In this document: piece by piece, positions 8,555-17,800 of the stretch
How the letters are laid out: every line of letters begins with the position of its first letter
How positions within the stretch are numbered: position 1 is the stretch's first letter
Source: an uncultured Phascolarctobacterium sp.
Lineage (GTDB): Bacteria; Bacillota; Negativicutes; Acidaminococcales; Acidaminococcaceae
Assembly: GCF_934190775.1 (NCBI RefSeq)
Contig: NZ_CAKPTG010000022.1
Span: forward strand, 1-44,221
Direction of reading: 5' to 3'
DNA: 44,221 nt
The notes under the pieces: generated by a model
Told to the model about the DNA's origin: nothing
What the model saw: the letters and a program-made list of their open reading frames with translations, nothing else
Database searches by the model: none
Program-made: the position numbers and the translations under genes

Positions 8555-9835
8555 TTACAGGTTTTTATTCTTCCATTCCGTCAGCTGACTGCTGAAGGCT
8601 TCCCACTGCTGCGGCAATGCTTCCAGCGCTGCATCAGCCTTAGCCTGCTCCCAACCGCTGAACAAGGCCGCCTCATAACGCAGCTCCTTAATCTTGGGAT
8701 TCGCCGCCACCAGACGTTCCACCATCAACGTGTTGATATAATCATCATGCAGCAGTCCCAGCATATCCTGCAGATACTTCAGACTGCGCAAAAGGCGTGC
8801 TTCCGGAGCCAGCTCCGGCACGCTCTGCAACGCATAGCGGAAGCGTTTGAGCTTGATGCGTATGCGATGCAGCTGCTCCATATTATGCAGGTCAGGATAT
8901 TTTTCCGGCAGCTCCAGCAGCTTATCATACCAATTACCGAAACGACGCGACAAAAACTCTGCCAATGTCAGCTCCCTTTCCGGCGCAGGCACACTGTACA
9001 GCCACAAAAGCAATTGAGCCAGCTCCAGCGTCAGGCGGTTCAGCCGCAGTCCGCGCAGCGCCTTAGCTGCCGCCGCGCTACGCAGTTGCGTCAGCAGCGC
9101 CGTAAGCTGCGGTAACACTGCTTCCGCCTGCTCCCGGCTACGCTGCAGGCGGGAGCAGATCTGCAGCGCCACATCGTACTCCCGCACATCACCCAAAAGG
9201 TTGGTGCGTGCCTTCAGCACTCCCTGCCAGTGCAAAGCATCCTGCTCAGGCAAGAGCGGCTTGCACAGCGTCAGCAGTGAGCGCAGACGCCTGAGCTTGA
9301 CGCGCAGCTGACGCATCAGACTGCGTTCCGGGCCACGGCATAAAACCTCCTGCCACAGCTTGCTTACGTAATAAACCTGCCAGGGAAGGTGGCAATGCAC
9401 AAGACTCATAGCGCTGTCTGCGTCATAAGCAGCCAGCTGCTTTTGATCAAAGCAGCCTCGCAGCTGATCCAAACGCTGCGAAAAGTCCGGCTCTTCCAAA
9501 ACAAATTTTGTTTTAGAAGCCAACAGCTTCTGCAGCAGACTGTCAACAGCTTTTGCCGCTTCTGCATTATGACATTCAAATTCAATAATAATATCCGCTA
9601 TCGCCAACAGCTTGTCGCTAACCAGCAGTGTACCCCAGGCACAATACAAGCGTACGCCGTCAATATCTTCCGGTGTAAAACGAGTCAGGCGATATTTGTA
9701 CATATCATTATCATTAAAATATTTTTCTTTGATTTTTACCTTGACGGTACTGCCAGGCAGCAGCCTTTTCGCAAGATTAAGCAGCTGCGCCTGGTTTTTT
9801 ACTTCCAGTCCATGCAGACACAGCTTTTGTTTCAT
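8555..9835 (-). CDS. CHAD domain protein
   Basis: A 426-residue protein whose C-terminal two thirds (about 155-425) are a conserved histidine alpha-helical domain (CHAD). It is rich in Arg/Lys/His on helices, for example LRVKLRRLRSLLTLCKPLL, RTNLLGDVREYDVAL and HRIRIKLKRFRYAL. CHAD proteins bind inorganic polyphosphate, so a link to polyphosphate granules is likely from family knowledge. The N-terminal 150 residues are strand-rich and CYTH-like in position, but I do not see the EXEXK motif, so the triphosphatase half is not assured. It ends about 120 bases before the secreted-protein gene. Confidence 0.85.
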   Translation of the reverse strand: MKQKLCLHGLEVKNQAQLLNLAKRLLPGSTVKVKIKEKYFNDNDMYKYRLTRFTPEDIDGVRLYCAWGTLLVSDKLLAIADIIIEFECHNAEAAKAVDSLLQKLLASKTKFVLEEPDFSQRLDQLRGCFDQKQLAAYDADSAMSLVHCHLPWQVYYVSKLWQEVLCRGPERSLMRQLRVKLRRLRSLLTLCKPLLPEQDALHWQGVLKARTNLLGDVREYDVALQICSRLQRSREQAEAVLPQLTALLTQLRSAAAAKALRGLRLNRLTLELAQLLLWLYSVPAPERELTLAEFLSRRFGNWYDKLLELPEKYPDLHNMEQLHRIRIKLKRFRYALQSVPELAPEARLLRSLKYLQDMLGLLHDDYINTLMVERLVAANPKIKELRYEAALFSGWEQAKADAALEALPQQWEAFSSQLTEWKNKNL

Positions 9836-9861
9836 GACATCTACCTCCCGGGCCTTGACGC

Positions 9862-10233
9862 TTATTTGTTCTTAGGTACAATCTCCAGCCAATAATTATC
9901 AGGATCGGTAATAAAGTAAATTCCCATAGCAGGATTTTCGTAGCAGATGCAGCCCATTTCTTTATGCTTTGCATGCGCTGCTTCGTAATCATCTACCAAA
10001 AATGCCAGATGGAATTCATTCTCGCCAAGATTATAAGCCTCTTTGCGGTCACGCAGCCAGGTAAGCTCCAGCAGATGCGGTGTTTTGCCGTCCGTCAGAT
10101 ACACCAGGATAAAGCTGCCGTCTGCAGCCTCCTTGCGGTGGTCTTCCTTCAAGCCCAAAGCCTCTTCGTAAAACTTCAGGCTTTTTTCCAGATCCAATAC
10201 GTTAAAATTATTATGTGCAAAAGTAAATTCCAT
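9862..10233 (-). CDS. VOC family protein, glyoxalase I-like
   Basis: A 123-residue vicinal oxygen chelate protein made of two beta-alpha-beta-beta-beta modules. The first metal-ligand region is FAHNNFNVLDLEKSLKFYEEALG and the second is FHLAFLVDDYEAAHAKHKEMG. The closing strand FITDPDNYWLEIVP carries the usual glutamate ligand, with the histidine of HNNFNV at the N-terminus. The set resembles lactoylglutathione lyases, so methylglyoxal removal is possible, but VOC substrates are hard to predict. The ATG at 10233 has GAGAGG 8 bases upstream; an in-frame GTG three codons earlier is less likely. Confidence 0.87.
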   Translation of the reverse strand: MEFTFAHNNFNVLDLEKSLKFYEEALGLKEDHRKEAADGSFILVYLTDGKTPHLLELTWLRDRKEAYNLGENEFHLAFLVDDYEAAHAKHKEMGCICYENPAMGIYFITDPDNYWLEIVPKNK

Positions 10234-10261
10234 AATGTACACCTCTCATTAAATTATATAT

Positions 10262-10771
10262 TTAAAAAAACACTACCTGCTTCAAAAGCAGTGCAGCTAA
10301 AGCAATACCTGCTGCCAGCTTTCCCATAATCGCTAAAAAGCGCATCTTTGCTGCCGTCCAGGCCAAATGCATAGCATCAGCCGAAATACCTGTCCGAGCC
10401 AGCTCATAAGCAAAAGCAGCCACAAAGGCACCAAACATACCGCCAAGCAAAGAACCAAGTATAGGAAATATTAAGGTGCCCAATAAGGTACCGACAAAGC
10501 TTCCCAAAGCAATAAACAATACGGCGAACCAGGAAACTTTACTACGTTTGATGCCGAAAAGGCCGACGCAGAACTCCCAAAATTCACCCAAAGCATAGAT
10601 AAGCACCATGGCTGACAGCAACCTGCCGTTAAAATACAGTACTTCATCAAAAAAAGCAAACATCAGAGATGTCAGTAAAAGCAAAGTATTTCCAGGAAGG
10701 TCGAATATTGTCAGTATCGGTCCCGATATAGCTATGAAGATTGCAAATGTACGCTCAACCAGCAGTTCCAT
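10262..10771 (-). CDS. DUF456 family membrane protein
   Basis: A 169-residue membrane protein with about five helices and glycine-rich packing segments (LGSFVGTLLGTLIFPILGSLLGGMFGAFVAAFAYEL). This pattern, with the LPGN loop near residue 26, marks the DUF456 family of unknown function. It is divergent from the mscS gene. A following VOC gene on the same strand starts about 30 bases after its stop. Confidence 0.82.
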   Translation of the reverse strand: MELLVERTFAIFIAISGPILTIFDLPGNTLLLLTSLMFAFFDEVLYFNGRLLSAMVLIYALGEFWEFCVGLFGIKRSKVSWFAVLFIALGSFVGTLLGTLIFPILGSLLGGMFGAFVAAFAYELARTGISADAMHLAWTAAKMRFLAIMGKLAAGIALAALLLKQVVFF

Positions 10772-10801
10772 AACATGCCTCCGTCTATTTATATTGTATT
10801 A

Positions 10802-10830
10802 ATTATACCACATCCATAAACATACAAGTT
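10802..10830 (-). promoter_or_regulatory. Promoter of the DUF456 gene
   Basis: On the minus strand a perfect TATAAT (10802-10807) lies about 30 bases before the start codon. A weak AACTTG at 17 bases could be the -35 element. Confidence 0.5.
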
Positions 10831-10870
10831 TACTAAAGTGTCACGAGAATTAGAAATAAATGTAAAATCG

Positions 10871-10899
10871 TTGTGCAGTATCACAGAAAATGCTAAAAT
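10871..10899 (+). promoter_or_regulatory. Promoter of mscS
   Basis: TTGTGC and TAAAAT are separated by 17 bases and the -10 box is preceded by TGC (extended -10). It lies about 40 bases before the mechanosensitive channel gene, which has AAGGAGG as its ribosome binding site. Confidence 0.65.
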
Positions 10900-10936
10900 T
10901 AGTTAAGCTAAAAAATTCTCTCAAGGAGGTTCCCTC

Positions 10937-12067
10937 GTGAACGATATATTGCTTACTCTTAAACCATGGTACCCATCAATAAGTGCCTTCCTTTTCTTTA
11001 CTGTTGTCCGCTATATTTATAAAAACTTTTTTATCCGCCTTTTGCGTCGTTTGAACAACAAGGTATCCTTTAGCTACGGCGAGGATTTTCTGAACGCCTT
11101 CGAAACGCCTATCAATATTGCCCTCTTTATTATTGCCTTCTATGCAGCAATCAACCTGTCACCATTGGCGTCAATGCATGATGTAAGCTTTACCGACCGC
11201 ATTCTGCGTACAATCATTGTCACCAACTTTTTCTGGGGCCTGTATAACCTGATTGATACAACGCACGGCGTTTTCTTCGATTTGCTCGAAAGATTCGGCA
11301 TCCAGACGGATGAAGCTATCGCCAACATTCTCGCAACTGTTTTCCGCCTGATTATCATAATGCTGGGCTTTGTAACCGTAGCCCGCGAATGGAATTATGA
11401 TATCAGTGCCTTCATTGCTTCCCTCAGTATCGGTTCTTTGGCTGTTGCATTTGCAGCTAAGGATGCTTTGGCCAACGTTTTCGGCAGTATGATTATCCTG
11501 CTCGACAAGCCCTTTAAAATCGGCGACTGGATTAAAGCCAACGGCATCGAAGGCATCGTTGAAAGCGTTTCCTTCCGCAGCACCTGTATCCGCACCTTTC
11601 CGCAGGAGCTTGTTTATATCCCGAACTCCTTGCTCAGCAACACGCCGATTACCAACTATACGCTGCGCGAACGCCGCCGCATCGACTTTACGCTCGGTCT
11701 GACATATGGCACAACAGCTGCCCAAATCGAGGAATTTATCTTCAAGCTGAAAAATTATCTGGAGGATCTCACACTTATTGACGAAAATGATGTACGCGTT
11801 CATTTCCTCACCTATAACAGCAGCAGCCTTGATATCCGTGTTGTCTGCTACGCCAAAACAGGCAAGCACCTCGAATACCTCAACATTATGCAGGAAATCA
11901 ACCTGCACACCTTGGAGCTTCTGGAAGAAGTTGGCGTAAGCTGCGCCTTCCCCAGCACCAGTCTTTATTTTGAAACCCCGCTGCAGGAAAATGTTACCGA
12001 ACAGCCTGTCAAAGCACACGCCGAAGCTGATAAGCCAAAAGATAACAACGACTCTGCCGGCTGCTAA
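10937..12067 (+). CDS. Mechanosensitive channel, MscS family
   Basis: A 376-residue small-conductance mechanosensitive channel that opens on membrane tension during osmotic downshock. Three to five membrane helices fill residues 1-170. The pore helix and the MscS signature follow (ASLSIGSLAVAFAAKDALANVFGSMIILLDKPFKIGDWI, about 157-195). The beta domain contains GIVESVSFRSTCIRTF and VYIPNSLLSNTPI, with a C-terminal alpha/beta domain to about residue 350. The start is a GTG with AAGGAGG 10 bases upstream. The tail (residues 355-376) is charged and probably disordered. It is a single gene with its own promoter. Confidence 0.95.
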   Translation: MNDILLTLKPWYPSISAFLFFTVVRYIYKNFFIRLLRRLNNKVSFSYGEDFLNAFETPINIALFIIAFYAAINLSPLASMHDVSFTDRILRTIIVTNFFWGLYNLIDTTHGVFFDLLERFGIQTDEAIANILATVFRLIIIMLGFVTVAREWNYDISAFIASLSIGSLAVAFAAKDALANVFGSMIILLDKPFKIGDWIKANGIEGIVESVSFRSTCIRTFPQELVYIPNSLLSNTPITNYTLRERRRIDFTLGLTYGTTAAQIEEFIFKLKNYLEDLTLIDENDVRVHFLTYNSSSLDIRVVCYAKTGKHLEYLNIMQEINLHTLELLEEVGVSCAFPSTSLYFETPLQENVTEQPVKAHAEADKPKDNNDSAGC

Positions 12068-12092
12068 TTCACTATTATTTCGCAGAAAAATT

Positions 12093-12150
12093 ATATAAAC
12101 TGAGTTATAATAAAATAAAGAATGATTTTCCATTTTATCTCAGTTTATAT
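12093..12150. repeat. Perfect 12-bp inverted repeat around a -10 box
   Basis: ATATAAACTGAG (12093-12104) recurs as its exact complement at 12139-12150. Inside, ATAAAAT and ATTTTAT extend the pairing. A TATAAT at 12106-12111 lies within the loop and probably serves the flavoprotein gene. The palindrome may be an operator, an RNA hairpin after mscS, or less likely an invertible promoter. Confidence 0.6.
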
Positions 12151-12166
12151 TTACAGGAGGCGGCCT

Positions 12167-13051
12167 ATGACTAACAACATCAAGCAAGCGATTATTATCG
12201 GCGGCGGTCCCGCCGGAGTAAGTGCTGCTCTGTATCTGGCGCGCGCCGGTCAAAAGGTATGCATCATCGAAAATGGCCCCGGCGCACTGGCCAAGGCACA
12301 TAAAATTGATAACTACTACGGTATTGCCGCTTCCGGCGCCAAGCTTTATGCGGCAGGACTGGAGCAGGCACGCTCTCTGGGCGTAGAAATTTTGCAGGAT
12401 GAGGTTCTCGGCGTGGAATACACCGACTGCTTCACGCTCAGTTTAAAAAACACGGCCGAGCAGCTGCAGACAGAAGCACTTATTCTGGCTACCGGCAGCA
12501 AGAATATTACGCTCAACCTTCCCGGTCTAATTGAGCTGGAGGGCAAGGGCATAAGCTATTGCGCCGTCTGCGACGGCTTCTTCTTCCGTAAGAAAAATGT
12601 TGCAGTCTTGGGCAACGGTGCCTATGCTCTGCACGAGGCAGCTTATCTTAAGCAGCTGGCAGGCAGCGTCACCATCCTGACCAACGGACAAAGCGGAGAC
12701 GCAGCTAAAGAAGCAGGCTTTGATGTAAACACCTCTGTGCTGCAGGCAGTAGAAGGCAACGGCAAGCTCAGCAACATCCGCTTTACTGACGGCAGCACGC
12801 TTGCCGTCGACGGCTTGTTCATCGCTCTGGGCACAGCAGACAGCACCGATATGGCGCGCAAGCTCGGTGCAGAGCTGAACGGACGCTTCATCCGTATTGA
12901 CAGCGACGGAGCGACCAACATCCCCGGACTTTTCGCTGCCGGCGACTGCACGGGAGGCTTGATGCAGGTGGCCAAGGCAGTACACGAAGGCGCACGCGCA
13001 GGCCTGACAGCGTTAAAGTTTTTGCGCCAACGTCAGAAAGACGAAAAATAA
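12167..13051 (+). CDS. Thioredoxin reductase-like FAD oxidoreductase
   Basis: A 294-residue two-dinucleotide-domain flavoprotein of the thioredoxin reductase family, directly upstream of thioredoxin. FAD-binding GGGPAGVSAALYLARAG is at 14-30 and the redox CxxC is CAVC at about 131-134. The second Rossmann motif is GNGAYA near 150, and the FAD-closing LFAAGDC is near 263. The usual GGGDSA and the following HRRxxxR, which give NADPH preference, are absent; TNGQSGD stands in their place. The electron donor is therefore uncertain and could be NADH or a reduced ferredoxin. The start ATG has AGGAGGCGG 5 bases upstream; the frame's earlier ATG at 12122 lacks this. Confidence 0.88.
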   Translation: MTNNIKQAIIIGGGPAGVSAALYLARAGQKVCIIENGPGALAKAHKIDNYYGIAASGAKLYAAGLEQARSLGVEILQDEVLGVEYTDCFTLSLKNTAEQLQTEALILATGSKNITLNLPGLIELEGKGISYCAVCDGFFFRKKNVAVLGNGAYALHEAAYLKQLAGSVTILTNGQSGDAAKEAGFDVNTSVLQAVEGNGKLSNIRFTDGSTLAVDGLFIALGTADSTDMARKLGAELNGRFIRIDSDGATNIPGLFAAGDCTGGLMQVAKAVHEGARAGLTALKFLRQRQKDEK

Positions 13052-13089
13052 CTAAAATTTTTTACAAAAACACCTAAGGAGTGATAATT

Positions 13090-13395
13090 ATGGCATTAGA
13101 AATTACTACAGCAAACTTTGAGCAGGAGGTTACCAATTCTACCCAAACAGTTCTCGTTGATTTTTGGGCATCCTGGTGCGGCCCCTGCCGTATGCAAGCT
13201 CCGATTCTGGAAGCCTTTGCCGAGGAGCACAGTGATATCAAGGTTACCAAATGCAACGTTGATGATAATCCGGAGCTGGCAGAAAAATTTGCTATCATGA
13301 GCATCCCCAGTCTGCTGGTTTTCAAAAGCGGCAAGCTGGTAAAATCCGCAGTCGGCCTGCACGATAAGGAAGCTCTGGCAGCACTGGTAAAATAA
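13090..13395 (+). CDS. trxA: Thioredoxin
   Basis: A 101-residue thioredoxin, a small cytosolic protein-disulfide reductant. The active site is WASWCGPCR around residue 28-36, and the cis-proline loop is MSIPSLLVF near 72. The length is typical. AAGGAG lies 7 bases upstream of the ATG at 13090. It follows the reductase-like gene by 38 bases, so the two form one redox operon ending at the terminator at 13421. Confidence 0.97.
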   Translation: MALEITTANFEQEVTNSTQTVLVDFWASWCGPCRMQAPILEAFAEEHSDIKVTKCNVDDNPELAEKFAIMSIPSLLVFKSGKLVKSAVGLHDKEALAALVK

Positions 13396-13420
13396 GCCGC
13401 TTAATTGCTTAACGAAAACA

Positions 13421-13464
13421 ATCCCGGTTATGGTTTTTGAAAGAACCATGCCGGGATTTTGTTT
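13421..13464 (+). terminator. Terminator of the thioredoxin operon
   Basis: ATCCCGG (13421-13427) pairs with CCGGGAT, and TATGGTTTTT pairs roughly with GAACCAT in the upper stem. The stem is followed by TTTGTTTGTTTT. Confidence 0.85.
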
Positions 13465-13525
13465 GTTTTAAAGCATAAAAAGAAGATTGCCACAAAGATT
13501 ATCATCATGATAGGCCTTGATATTT

Positions 13526-13888
13526 TTATAGTGAAAATGCATTAACCACAAGTAATCCATTTCTTGTAATGCCAAAAACTAATAAAGCAATAACGTAAAG
13601 CGGATAAACATATCTATCCAAGCTACGTGCCAAAGCTTTGCCATAAACATCCCGCAAAATTATGCTTGCAAGCAAAAAAGGTAATGTATAAAACAAGAAC
13701 ACATTAGCCTGACGAGCAGCTGCAAAATCTCCGTTTAGCAAAGCTAAGAACATCGTTGTAACACCACATCCAGGGCACAAATAACCTGTTAAGTAACGAA
13801 ACGGGCAGGACAATGATATATCCGTAAACATTATCAGCAGATAGTATAAAATTCCTATAAAACAACTAATAAAATATTTTTTAAGCAT
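13526..13888 (-). CDS. DUF2752 family membrane protein
   Basis: A 120-residue membrane protein with three to four helices. The signature CPFRYLTGYLCPGCGVTTM (residues 28-46) is that of DUF2752, small membrane proteins of unknown role that often occur near other small zinc-ribbon membrane proteins. Here a zinc-ribbon/DUF4234-like gene lies just upstream on the same strand, beyond a strong terminator. The usual arginine after CPGCGxT is threonine here. Confidence 0.85.
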   Translation of the reverse strand: MLKKYFISCFIGILYYLLIMFTDISLSCPFRYLTGYLCPGCGVTTMFLALLNGDFAAARQANVFLFYTLPFLLASIILRDVYGKALARSLDRYVYPLYVIALLVFGITRNGLLVVNAFSL

Positions 13889-13904
13889 GATTTTATATAA
13901 AAAT

Positions 13905-13935
13905 ACCTAGCAGGACTTTTAACGCCCTGCTAGGT
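13905..13935 (-). terminator. Terminator of the zinc-ribbon membrane protein gene
   Basis: A perfect 10-bp stem ACCTAGCAGG/CCTGCTAGGT with an 11-base loop. On the minus strand it is followed by ATTTTTAT and lies 6 bases after the stop codon. Confidence 0.88.
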
Positions 13936-13940
13936 CGAGT

Positions 13941-14456
13941 TTAGTACAAACCTTCCGCCTTATCGTTAATAGCATCTTGAACAAGAGCCATCGGAATAAT
14001 ACCTAAGCCAATAAAGCTAAGAATCAAATACAATATACCTGTATCGCCTCTCTTTCCTTTAATTGAGTCGACACCTTCTCCCATCTTATAGCTCCAATAG
14101 AGAAAATATATACAACACGTAATAATAGTGAAAATAACAGCCATAACACCTGATGTTGCATTTCGCTTATTTAAAAGTTCATTCATTTCATCAGTCAGTT
14201 TTGCCTGCCAATACAATACATAAATGCCGCATGTCACAAGGCTCAAAATTATCGCTAAGGGAATGCTTCTGCTAGAAACTCTAGGATTTCTGTTTACAAA
14301 ATTTTCATGTACCGGTTGCTGCATCTGTGCCGGTGTATGTACCGGTGCCTGTGCGGGTGTATTCATCGGCACCTGCTCTGTCTTTTGACCACAATTGGTA
14401 CAAAACTTTGCGTCATCACTCAACTCCGCGCCACACTTTTCACAAAACTTACTCAT
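13941..14456 (-). CDS. Zinc-ribbon membrane protein, DUF4234-like
   Basis: A 171-residue protein. The N-terminus is a zinc ribbon, CEKCG and then CTNCG, residues 5-25. A proline/glutamine-rich linker (32-60) follows, then two repeats of a helix-loop unit (CGIYVLYWQAKLTDEMN and CCIYFLYWSYKMGEGVD), characteristic of DUF4234, and a final membrane helix. The function is unknown. The ATG at 14456 is chosen, 12 codons into the open frame, since GGAGGG lies 7 bases upstream and the protein then begins directly with the zinc ribbon. Confidence 0.8.
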   Translation of the reverse strand: MSKFCEKCGAELSDDAKFCTNCGQKTEQVPMNTPAQAPVHTPAQMQQPVHENFVNRNPRVSSRSIPLAIILSLVTCGIYVLYWQAKLTDEMNELLNKRNATSGVMAVIFTIITCCIYFLYWSYKMGEGVDSIKGKRGDTGILYLILSFIGLGIIPMALVQDAINDKAEGLY

Positions 14457-14494
14457 AACAAGCCCTCCTACTATTTTTAAATCACTATTCATAG

Positions 14495-14503
14495 ATTATA
14501 ACA
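14495..14503 (-). promoter_or_regulatory. Extended -10 promoter of the zinc-ribbon gene
   Basis: On the minus strand TGTTATAAT is a perfect extended -10 element, about 40 bases before the start. No good -35 is visible. From here to 14794 I see only AT-rich non-coding DNA. Confidence 0.45.
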
Positions 14504-14794
14504 TCTTTAGATTAAAATTACTAGCAATTCCTTATTGCTTATTGTAATAAATGATATGATTTGCAAGCAAATTCTCTTATAAAGATTTTTAACGCAATCT
14601 GAATACGCATGGAGTTTTTTATAATTCAATTGAAATTAAGTATATCTTACCAATCAATGTTACACCTATAATAAACGAAAAAGGTGCGCACTGAAATTAC
14701 GTATTATAGCTCACAATTTTATCTTCAGAAATCAGCTTTAAATATAAAACAGCTTATATTGCATAACTTTCTTTCCAAACAATTGCTAAAAAAG

Positions 14795-14837
14795 AACTCT
14801 CTACGCGCCCTGCTTACGCAGTGCATCGTAGAGAGTT
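14795..14837 (-). terminator. Terminator of nifJ
   Basis: A perfect 11-bp stem AACTCTCTACG/CGTAGAGAGTT with a partly paired loop. On the minus strand it is followed by CTTTTTT, about 60 bases after the nifJ stop. Confidence 0.9.
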
Positions 14838-14894
14838 TCTTCATCACAGCAATACTAACACTTTGCTGTTCTTATTTACTTTTCAGTGCAAGTC

Positions 14895-17800
14895 TTATTC
14901 CTTGCCTGCCAGCTTTTTGTAGCCGTCCAGACGAGTCATTGCGTCCTTCTCAGTCTTCTCGAACAATGCTTCCGCAGTATCAGGGAACATCTTCTGCAGG
15001 GAGCTGAAACGAACTTCGCCCATCAGGAAGTCACGGAAGTTTGCGGTAGGCTCTTTGCTGTCCAGAATGAACGGATTCTTGCCTTGCTCCTTCAGTTCCG
15101 GATTGAAGCGGTAGGTTGCCCAGTAACCGCAGTCAACAGCACGTTTTTCTTCGAGCTGGCTGCAGCCCATGCCAACCTTCAGGCCGTGGTTGATGCAAGG
15201 TGCGTAAGCAATAATCAGGGACGGTCCGTCATAAGCCTCTGCTTCGGCAATAGCCTTCAGAGTCTGGTTCTTGTCGGCACCCATAGCAACCTGTGCAACA
15301 TATACATAGCCGTAGCTCATAGCCATCATGCCAAGGTCTTTCTTCTTGGTCTTTTTGCCGCTGGCAGCAAATTTAGCGATTGCCGCTGTCGGAGTAGATT
15401 TGGAGGATTGACCGCCGGTGTTGGAATATACCTCGGTATCGAATACCATAACATTGACATTCTCGCCGGATGCCAGTACATGGTCCAGACCGCCGTAGCC
15501 GATATCATAAGCCCAGCCATCGCCGCCGAAGATCCAGTGGCTGCGTTTAACGAAGAATTGCTTCTCGTCATAAAGAGCAGCGCATTTATCGCAGTTGTCT
15601 TTGTATTTTTCCAATGCAGCAGTCAGTGCTTCAGCACGCTCACGGGTGCCTTCGCTGTCGTTGACATGCTCCAGCCAATCGGTCAGCGCAGCCTTGAGAT
15701 CCTCAGGCAGCTCGCCTTCCAGCATAGCTTTTACCATGTCTTCTACACGCTCACGCGATTGCTTAACGCCCAGGAACATACCTAAGCCATATTCAGCGTT
15801 ATCCTCGAACAGGGAGTTTGCCCAGCTCGGGCCATGACCTTTGCAGTTTTTGGTGTACGGCATGGACGGAGCGGATGCACCCCAGATAGAGGTACAGCCT
15901 GTTGCATTGGCAATCATCATACGGTCGCCAACCAGCTGGGTTACGAGCTTAGCATACGGAGTTTCGCCGCAGCCTGCGCACGCACCGCTGAACTCAAGCA
16001 GCGGCTGCTCGAACTGAATACCCTTCATGGTCTTCTTGTTGAGCGGATTTGCCTTCGGAGCAACTTCCTTCTGGCTGTATTCCCATGCAGCAGCTTTATC
16101 AAGCTGAGTACCGAGCGGCTTCATAACGAGAGCCTTAGCTTTCGGAGCCGGGCATACCTGAGCACAGTTGCCGCAGCCGGTGCAATCCAGCGGGGAGATG
16201 CTCATGCTGAACATCAGGCCTTTAGCGCCGATAGCAGGCTTGCTCGGCAGAGTTGCCGGAGCCTTGGCAGCTTCTTCCTCGGTCATGAGAACCGGACGGA
16301 TAGCAGCATGCGGGCAAACGAAGGCGCACTGGTTACATTGAATACAGGTGTCCATCTGCCATTCCGGTACGTCGATAGCAATGCCGCGTTTTTCGTAAGC
16401 AGCTGTACCGCTCGGGAAGGTGCCATCTGCATAATCAGCAAAAGCGCTTACCGGCAGCTTGTCGCCTTCCAGCTTGTTCATCGGAACGAGCAGCTTGTCA
16501 ACAAATTCGTTGCCAGTTGCAGCTTCGGCAGCAGTATCGCCAGCCTCAGCCCAGCTTGCGGGAACATCAACAGCAACAATAGCATCAATGCCCTTGTCGA
16601 TAGCAGCGTTGTTCATATCGACAATGTTCTGGCCCTTCTTGCCGTAGGAATGCTCAACAGCATCCTTCAGGTATTTAACAGCGTCAGCCAGAGGAATAAT
16701 ATCAGCCAGCTTGAAGAAAGCAGACTGCATAATCATGTTGATGCGGCCGCCCAGACCGATTTCCTGAGCAATCTTAACAGCATCAATGATGTAGAATTTG
16801 ATATCGTTCTTCGCAATGTAACGTTTGAGCTGACCGGGCAGCTGTACGTCGAGATCCTCAGCACTCCAGTTGCAGTTCAGCAGGAAGGTACCGCCTTTTT
16901 TCAGGCCTGCGGTTACATCGTATTTATGAACATAGGACTGATTGTGTACTGCAACAAAATCGGCAGCATCAATCAGGTACGGTGCCATAATCGGAGTATG
17001 ACCGAAGCGCAGGTGGGAAACAGTTACGCCGCCGGATTTTTTACTGTCATAGGAGAAGTAGCCTTGAGCGTACATGTCAGTATGGTCACCGATGATTTTG
17101 ATAGCGCTCTTGTTAGCGCCAACGGTACCGTCACTGCCCAAGCCCCAGAATTTGCAGCCCTTGGTGCCTGCAGGAGTTACGTCAACACCTGCTACGCACG
17201 GCAGAGAGGTATTAGTTACATCATCAGTAATGCTGATGGTGAAGTTGTTTTTCGGTTCTGCACTTGCCAGATTATCGAATACAGCTACGATATCGCCGGG
17301 CAGCAGATCTTTGGAGCCCAAGCCGTAACGGCCGCCGATAATCATAGGCTTGCGGTCGCTTGCATAGAAGGCAGCACGCACATCAAGATACAGCGGTTCG
17401 CCGAAAGCGCCCGGCTCTTTGGTGCGGTCCAGTACAGCGATACGTTTTACACTTTGCGGAATTGCGCCCATGAAGTGCTCGATGCTGAAAGGACGATACA
17501 GGTGAACTACGAGTACGCCAACCTTTTTGCCCTCTGCGTTGAGCTTATCAACAACAGTGCGGACGGTTTCGGAAGCAGAGCCCATGATGATGATGATATC
17601 TTTTGCATCCTCAGCGCCGTAGTAGTTGAACAGATGATATTCACGGCCGGTCAGCTTGCTGATTTCGCCCATGTAATTCTCTACGATTTCCGGCAGAGCA
17701 TTGTAATAGGTGTTAACAGCCTCGCGAGTCTGGAAGTAAATATCCGGGTTTTGTGCGGTGCCGCGGATAACAGGATTATCCGGGTTCAGACCGCGTTTAC

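Noticed and set aside
11171..12133. 320-codon open frame on the minus strand
   Set aside because: It is antisense to the MscS channel gene and shows no family features or ribosome site.
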